Positions 59,134 through 64,000 of a DNA stretch of 64,000 nt are shown piece by piece (the first letter of the stretch is position 1; each line of letters begins with the position of its first letter). The DNA is from Leminorella grimontii ATCC 33999 = DSM 5078. Its GTDB lineage: Bacteria > Pseudomonadota > Gammaproteobacteria > Enterobacterales > Enterobacteriaceae. Location: NCBI RefSeq assembly GCF_000439085.1, contig NZ_AUUA01000015.1, positions 38,789-102,788 of the forward strand. The letters run 5' to 3'. Below the pieces are notes generated by a model. The model worked only from the letters and a program-made list of their open reading frames with translations, had not been told where the DNA came from and ran no database searches. The position numbers and the translations under genes were made by a program.

Positions 59134-61008
59134 ATGAGCAAACGCTCTAAAAATCAGGATGCGCCTTTCGGGACGCTGTTAGGCTATGCGCCGGGCGGCG
59201 TAGCAATTTATTCATCAAACTACGGCTCGTTAAATTTTCGCGACTATCCGGACGAAGCCTCCTTTCGTAGCTACATCGGCAATGAATACATGGGGCACAA
59301 GTGGCAGTGCGTTGAGTTTGCCCGCCGCTTCCTGTATCTGAACTATGGCGTCGTATTTACCGACGTCGGCATGGCCTATGAAATATTTTCCCTGCGCTTT
59401 TTGCGCGAAGTGGTTAACGATAACCTCCTCCCCCTGCAGGCTTTTGCCAACGGCTCTTCCAGAGCGCCGGTTGCTGGGGCGCTGCTTATTTGGCAGAAGG
59501 GCGGCGAGTTTAAGGATACCGGCCACGTGGCGGTTATTACTCAGCTCCTTAATGACAGAGTGAGGATCGCCGAGCAGAACGTCATCGATTCGCCGCTGCC
59601 TCCGGGGCAGCAGTGGACGCGGGAGCTTCCTTTAACCGTTCAGGACGGTAAGTACACGATCCGTGATTCGTTTGACGACACGGTCATTTTGGGCTGGATG
59701 ATCCAGACAGAGAAGGCGCAGGATAGCCTGCCCCAGCCGTCGGTTCCGCCCGAGGCGTTGGTCATTCGCGGCAAACGCATTAATAATGAGGGGCAGTTCG
59801 ACGGCAAGTGGCTCAACGAGCGGGATCCGCTGCAGCTTGCGTACGTTGAGGCTAACGGGAACTTCATCAATAAAGATCCGTATCAGTATTTCACTATATC
59901 CAAAAGCGCAGAACAGGAGCTTATCAAAGCAACCAACGAGCTGCATCTGATGTACCTGCACGCCACCGATAAAGTGCTGAAAGACGATAGCCTGCTGGCG
60001 CTGTTTGATATACCGAAGATTCTCTGGCCGCGCCTGCGGCTCTCCTGGCAGCGTCGTCGCCATGACATGATAACCGGCCGAATGGACTTCTGCATGGATG
60101 AGCGCGGGCTGAAGGTGTATGAGTACAACGCTGACTCCGCCTCCTGCCATACCGAGGCGGGGATCGTTTTGGAGCAGTGGAAGCGCCACGGCTATCGCGG
60201 CCCCGGCCACAATCCGGGCGAAGATCTGTTTGATGAGCTGGTTGGCGCTTGGAAACACAGCCGCGCCCGCCCGTTTGTACACATCATGCAGGATGCCGAC
60301 GACGCCGAGGAAAATTACCACGCCCGCTTTATGCAAAGCGCCCTGACTAAGGCCGGCTTTGAAAGCAAAGTGCTGTTTGGCCTGAGCGAACTGCGCTGGG
60401 ACGCCACCGGCCAGCTGATTGACGGCGACGGCCGCCTCGTTAACTGCGTGTGGAAAACCTGGGCATGGGAGACGGCTATCGAGCAGGTGCGTGAAGTCAG
60501 CGAAACGGAATATGCCGCCGTGCCCATCCGCACCGGCCATCCGGAAAACGAGGTGCGGCTGATTGACGTACTGCTGCGCCCGGAGGTGATGGTGTTTGAG
60601 CCGTTCTGGACCGTCATCCCCGGCAATAAGGCGATACTGCCGGTGCTATGGTCGCTGTTCCCTCATCATCGCTATCTGCTGGATACGGATTTTGAGATTA
60701 ACGACGAGCTGATCGAAACCGGCTATGCAATAAAACCGATCGCCGGGCGCTGCGGTAACAACATCGACCTTATCAGCCGCCATGAAGAGCTGCTGGATCA
60801 AACAAGCGGCAGCTTTTCCGAGCAAAAGAACGTCTACCAGCAGCTTTGGTGTTTGCCAAACGTCGACGGCAAGTACATCCAGGTGTGCACCTTTACCGTC
60901 GGCGGTAACTACGGCGGGACGTGCCTGCGCGGGGACGAGTCGTTGGTTATCAAAAAAGAGAGCGACATTGAGCCGATTATCGTCCTTAAAGATAAGGACT
61001 TTTTATAA
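59134..61008 (+). CDS. gss: Bifunctional glutathionylspermidine synthetase/amidase Gss
   Basis: 624 aa, full length. The N-terminal CHAP amidase domain has catalytic Cys59 (KWQCVEFARRF) and a His in GHVAVI (about residue 131); the C-terminal ATP-grasp synthetase domain has DFCMDERGLKVYEYNADSASC and AGRCGNNIDLISRHEE. It makes glutathionylspermidine from glutathione, spermidine and ATP, and hydrolyses it again. Cys59 is at the same position as in the E. coli enzyme. Monocistronic, with a GGCAGG/CCTGCC hairpin (59090-59115) in its leader and a terminator after the stop. Confidence 0.96.
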   Translation: MSKRSKNQDAPFGTLLGYAPGGVAIYSSNYGSLNFRDYPDEASFRSYIGNEYMGHKWQCVEFARRFLYLNYGVVFTDVGMAYEIFSLRFLREVVNDNLLPLQAFANGSSRAPVAGALLIWQKGGEFKDTGHVAVITQLLNDRVRIAEQNVIDSPLPPGQQWTRELPLTVQDGKYTIRDSFDDTVILGWMIQTEKAQDSLPQPSVPPEALVIRGKRINNEGQFDGKWLNERDPLQLAYVEANGNFINKDPYQYFTISKSAEQELIKATNELHLMYLHATDKVLKDDSLLALFDIPKILWPRLRLSWQRRRHDMITGRMDFCMDERGLKVYEYNADSASCHTEAGIVLEQWKRHGYRGPGHNPGEDLFDELVGAWKHSRARPFVHIMQDADDAEENYHARFMQSALTKAGFESKVLFGLSELRWDATGQLIDGDGRLVNCVWKTWAWETAIEQVREVSETEYAAVPIRTGHPENEVRLIDVLLRPEVMVFEPFWTVIPGNKAILPVLWSLFPHHRYLLDTDFEINDELIETGYAIKPIAGRCGNNIDLISRHEELLDQTSGSFSEQKNVYQQLWCLPNVDGKYIQVCTFTVGGNYGGTCLRGDESLVIKKESDIEPIIVLKDKDFL

Positions 61009-61018
61009 ATAAATAGAG

Positions 61019-61052
61019 AATGCCGCGGTTCGACGTTTCGGAGCGCGGCATT
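61019..61052 (+). terminator. Terminator of gss
   Basis: AATGCCGCG (61019-61027) / CGCGGCATT (61044-61052), 9-bp perfect stem, followed by GTCTTTTA. It starts 10 bases after the gss stop. Confidence 0.8.
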
Positions 61053-61820
61053 GTCTTTTATAAAACCTCAGCGACAAAAATTGGCTTCGCCCGCTACCGA
61101 TCCTGGCGTTCGTTAGCTTCTATTTTATCTACCCCTATTTGGGTATGTAAATTGCCGTATTTAACAACTCTTTTTTTATTATCATTGGATTTTCATTTTT
61201 ACTACATTTCTTATATCTGTTTTTGAATTCATTGATTTGAGTGTTTTTTATACACTGATTATCGATTTTAGCCCTATTAATTTGTCCAAAAGTGGTCTGT
61301 CTTTAGCAATTTTATAGGTCTAGGCATCGAACGTTGGTGTTTTTTTGCTATAAAGGCGATGCCTGTCTAATGTTGCATATAAAAAATATAATTTAATCAG
61401 TTAGTTGAATGACCATTTAGCGTAGGGCTCTATGCCGTTATAGCCTTCATAACGCTCACATAAAGAGTGGGCAATGAGATCGTGGATAGGAATTATTCAA
61501 TAGTTAAAAATGAAATAAAGCATTTGTGCAAATTAAAAAACTATATTTACGATAACTTAAGTTTAAGCTTCCGATCCTATATTAAATTATTTAGTATTTA
61601 TTTGTCATAAAAAGAGTTGTTTCTTTGGTTCTGAAAGGTCATCAAAAAATCTTCATCTCGATGGCGACCTCAATTTTATCAGCGAGGCTCATCGTTCATT
61701 ATTTTATGCCGTGAAAATAATATTTAGACGCCAAATAGAATAAAAACAACTTTTCAATAAAAAATTAACTTTTGTTTTTATAAAGAAAACAAGGGTTATT
61801 AAAGTAATGGACTATATGCT
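61053..61820. other. 768-bp AT-rich gap before the autotransporter
   Basis: No gene seen. It contains an inverted repeat AGGCATCG (61322-61329)/CGATGCCT (61357-61364) with a loop of about 27 bases, and an 18-base stretch (61419-61436) identical to part of the OmpA-domain gene at 4180-4197. The AT-rich stretch before 61821 probably contains the autotransporter promoter; AT richness suggests H-NS silencing, as for many surface adhesins. Confidence 0.5.
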
Positions 61821-64000
61821 ATGAACAAAATATACCGTGTGATCTGGAACTGTACGTTAGGGCTGTGGGTGGTAACTTCCGAGCTGGGCCGTGGGCGGAT
61901 CAAGCGGGCGACCAACCGAGCGCTGGCGGGCCTGACGCTGGCGGTACTGTCGCCTGTGAGTTTGGCGACCGACTGCGACAACGTCGCCCTTGAGTGCCAG
62001 CTCGATAGCGTATGGTCGACGTCAACCAACAACAACCGCGCGGGCACGGCGGTTATTTCTGACGGTCAGGCCTATCGTATAGACATGCTTTCTTCCATTA
62101 CGGCAGCAAAGGGAACCTCGACGTCTTATGGTTCGATAAATGCTTTGATAAACGCCGGCTATGCGACGGGGCCGCTGGTTCCAGACACCGATAGCTATTT
62201 ACAGCTGAGCGCAAAAAACAAGAACATCACCGTATTCGATCCGATAACCAACAGTAATCTGGTTGTTACCGTTTATGACGAGAATAACTTTAGAGAGTAT
62301 AAGTCTACGGCTAATCCCGGCGGTTCTTTTAGGGTTTTTCCATCAGGCCCGGTTGACGTTTATTATAATACGCGATTTGTCGCGGTGACTAACGGCCAGG
62401 CCGACGTTTATAACAACAATAATACTATTAGCGCCAGCTTTCGCGACAGTCAGCTGTTTTATGCCGACGGCTCGTCTAGTACTGCGACGATTAACTGGCA
62501 CGGCACCAGCTCCATAGGATTTGGCTGGGAAACCAGTTCAACCTCTTCCACGACCTACACCGCGCAAAAAACCACCTACGTCGGCGAATTTTCCGGTTTT
62601 GACGGTTCTACTCAAAACGTAACCAATCTAAGCGAGCTGAAGGCGTATAACGCCTGGTTGGTCTCTCAGGTTCAGGCCGGTAACTTAAGCACCGGCGCTT
62701 ACGCGAGCGAACTTACTAAAGCCTACCAAAACACGGGAACGACCTATGTCATTAATCCGCTTCCGGCCGATGCCGATCCTATCTTGTTAAGCCCCCCCGG
62801 AACGGTCGTACTTTTACACGGTACCGGCAGCGGAGCCAATATTAATCTGGCTTCCGACAGTCACTTAACGTCAAGCAGTCTGAGGGGATTGGATAGTGGG
62901 GCGACTACCACTAGTCTTATTCGCTTAACGAGCGGGGCTAATGCTGTTAACGATGGTTATATTAGTACGGGATTTCGCATTGGAGTTTTGTACAGCGGGT
63001 CGCGGCTGACGAATAATGGAACCATGATCACGGGCACCAGCGGAGGCATCGAAGGTTATGGTATCAATGTCTATGACGCAGGAACGGAATTCATCAATAA
63101 CGGCACTTTTAACGTTATTCCTCGCTTTTGGTCGGGCCTAGCGTCGCAAAATCAGGCCAATAACTTGATGGTTACCATCTCTAACGGCGCGAAAGCGGTC
63201 AATAACGGCGTGGTAAATCTCGGCATTACTGAAGGAACCAGAACGACTGAATATTTGGGGCAGGTTGTTGGCGCAATGTTAAGCGCAACGGCCGGCTCTT
63301 TTATCAATGGCGTTGACGGCGAGATGTACGTCGGCCGTTCGCAGGACGGTAAGGACATGTTTGCCGCCGCGGGCTCTGCGGCTATCAAGGTAAACACGTT
63401 GAGCAGCGGTACGGTAGACAACCAGGGGCTGATCGCCTTAAGTACAAGAAGCAGCGGCGCTTACGGCATTACTGCCAGCTGGACCAAGGCGCCCGCTCAG
63501 GTTATCAACAGCGGCACCATCACCCTCAAAGGCGACGGCGGCGGCGGCGCCTTCCTGCCGGGGCAGAATATCGGGATTTATGCCTATAACAGCGCTAGAG
63601 GCGTATCCAATACGGGTACGGTTAACGTCGGCGGAGTGAACAACGTCGGCGTTAAGACCCTGAGCGGCGGCCAGATCGGTTCTTCCGGCCAGATCAACGT
63701 GACCGGCAGCGCCGATCCGTCCACCGACCTGCGTAACTACGGCGCGTGGGCGGAAGGGGCTAACTCGCTGGTAGATATCTCCGGCACCGTCAACCTTGAG
63801 GGCGACGGCGCGATAGGGTTGCACGCCCGCGATAAGGGAACCATTAGCCTTTCAGGCAACGGCCAGGTCACCTTCGCCGACGGCGAAAACCAGATTGGCT
63901 ACTATGTCTACGGCGCGGGCTCCAAAATCACCAACACCAGCACCGGCAGTCAGGACGTCACCACCAACAACTCCACCCTGATGCGCCTGGACGGCGGCGC
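61821..64000 (+). CDS. Type V autotransporter with ESPR signal (5' part)
   Basis: Open frame from ATG 61821 to the window end (726 codons, no stop), so the gene continues. The N-terminus MNKIYRVIWNCTLGLWVVTS is an extended signal peptide region (ESPR) typical of large autotransporters and some haemagglutinins, followed by a hydrophobic core ending near LSPVSLA. Residues about 50-330 are not recognised. From about residue 340 there are repeated short G/N/T-rich turns with N-N-G-T/V steps (NNGTMITG, NNGTFNV, NNGVVNL, NSGTITL, NTGTVNV), the pattern of a beta-helix passenger. The beta-barrel should be encoded beyond the window. No ribosome site of note. Confidence 0.88.
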   Translation, partial: MNKIYRVIWNCTLGLWVVTSELGRGRIKRATNRALAGLTLAVLSPVSLATDCDNVALECQLDSVWSTSTNNNRAGTAVISDGQAYRIDMLSSITAAKGTSTSYGSINALINAGYATGPLVPDTDSYLQLSAKNKNITVFDPITNSNLVVTVYDENNFREYKSTANPGGSFRVFPSGPVDVYYNTRFVAVTNGQADVYNNNNTISASFRDSQLFYADGSSSTATINWHGTSSIGFGWETSSTSSTTYTAQKTTYVGEFSGFDGSTQNVTNLSELKAYNAWLVSQVQAGNLSTGAYASELTKAYQNTGTTYVINPLPADADPILLSPPGTVVLLHGTGSGANINLASDSHLTSSSLRGLDSGATTTSLIRLTSGANAVNDGYISTGFRIGVLYSGSRLTNNGTMITGTSGGIEGYGINVYDAGTEFINNGTFNVIPRFWSGLASQNQANNLMVTISNGAKAVNNGVVNLGITEGTRTTEYLGQVVGAMLSATAGSFINGVDGEMYVGRSQDGKDMFAAAGSAAIKVNTLSSGTVDNQGLIALSTRSSGAYGITASWTKAPAQVINSGTITLKGDGGGGAFLPGQNIGIYAYNSARGVSNTGTVNVGGVNNVGVKTLSGGQIGSSGQINVTGSADPSTDLRNYGAWAEGANSLVDISGTVNLEGDGAIGLHARDKGTISLSGNGQVTFADGENQIGYYVYGAGSKITNTSTGSQDVTTNNSTLMRLDGG

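Noticed and set aside
61020..61226. 68-codon ORF after gss
   Set aside because: Its start lies inside the gss terminator stem and the sequence becomes AT-rich non-coding; no ribosome site.
1..64000. CRISPR array, tRNA, rRNA or insertion sequence
   Set aside because: No regular spacer-repeat series, cloverleaf with a CCA-type end, rRNA segment or transposase gene was found on reading both strands.

Overview
The window looks like chromosome of an enterobacterium (Enterobacterales, Gammaproteobacteria). Reasons: a YdiQRST-type electron-transfer module, a YccM-like ferredoxin protein, bifunctional glutathionylspermidine synthetase/amidase, a TatE paralogue, an ESPR-type autotransporter and enterobacterial T6SS gene content. 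A Budviciaceae-like genus (Leminorella/Budvicia/Pragia) is possible, but this is a weak guess. Most genes are moderately GC-rich; one block (about 10.8-19.8 kb) is clearly AT-rich.

Region 1 (1-28.7 kb, + strand) is a type VI secretion locus: tssC (3' end), tssK, tssL, an OmpA-domain membrane protein, hcp, clpV, vgrG, then an AT-rich cargo block, then tssM, tssA, tssF, tssG, tssJ and tssE. tssB is presumably just outside the window. The cargo block holds a DUF4123 adaptor, an unknown membrane protein, a PAAR tip, a VasX-like pore-forming effector and three paralogous three-TM proteins flanking it, which are the likely immunity proteins. The composition changes inside the 3' end of vgrG and inside the 5' end of tssM, as expected for exchange of an effector cassette between conserved structural genes.

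Region 2 (28.8-43.6 kb) contains tatE and then an unusual metabolic island. It has five different cobalamin-binding radical SAM enzymes, a membrane fatty-acid desaturase, a GH3-family adenylating acyl-amide synthetase, two GNAT-like acyltransferases, a PAP2 phosphatase paired with a small anchored protein, and a Fic protein. I read it as an uncharacterised biosynthetic locus, probably for a modified acyl/amide or lipid product. Between its two leftward operons lies a compact ZorO-like type I toxin with a predicted divergent antisense-type sRNA.

Region 3 (43.9-58.8 kb) is a 12-kb + strand operon for reduction of 2-hydroxy acids: acyl-CoA ligase, HadA-type CoA-transferase, HadI activator, HadB/HadC 2-hydroxyacyl-CoA dehydratase, a GntP-type permease, acyl-CoA dehydrogenase, then ydiQ-ydiR-ydiS-ydiT homologues. 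It is followed by a convergent AraC/FeaR-like regulator and a YccM-like Fe-S membrane protein. The gene set joins the clostridial Stickland (had/fld) dehydration module to the enterobacterial Fix/Ydi quinone-linked electron module. This suggests anaerobic use of a 2-hydroxy acid as electron acceptor.

Region 4 (58.8-64 kb) has a predicted sRNA, gss, an 800-bp AT-rich gap and the start of a large autotransporter that runs off the window. An intergenic 75-bp inverted-repeat element occurs three times (before vgrG, tssF and ydiS). I saw no tRNA, rRNA, CRISPR array or insertion sequence.
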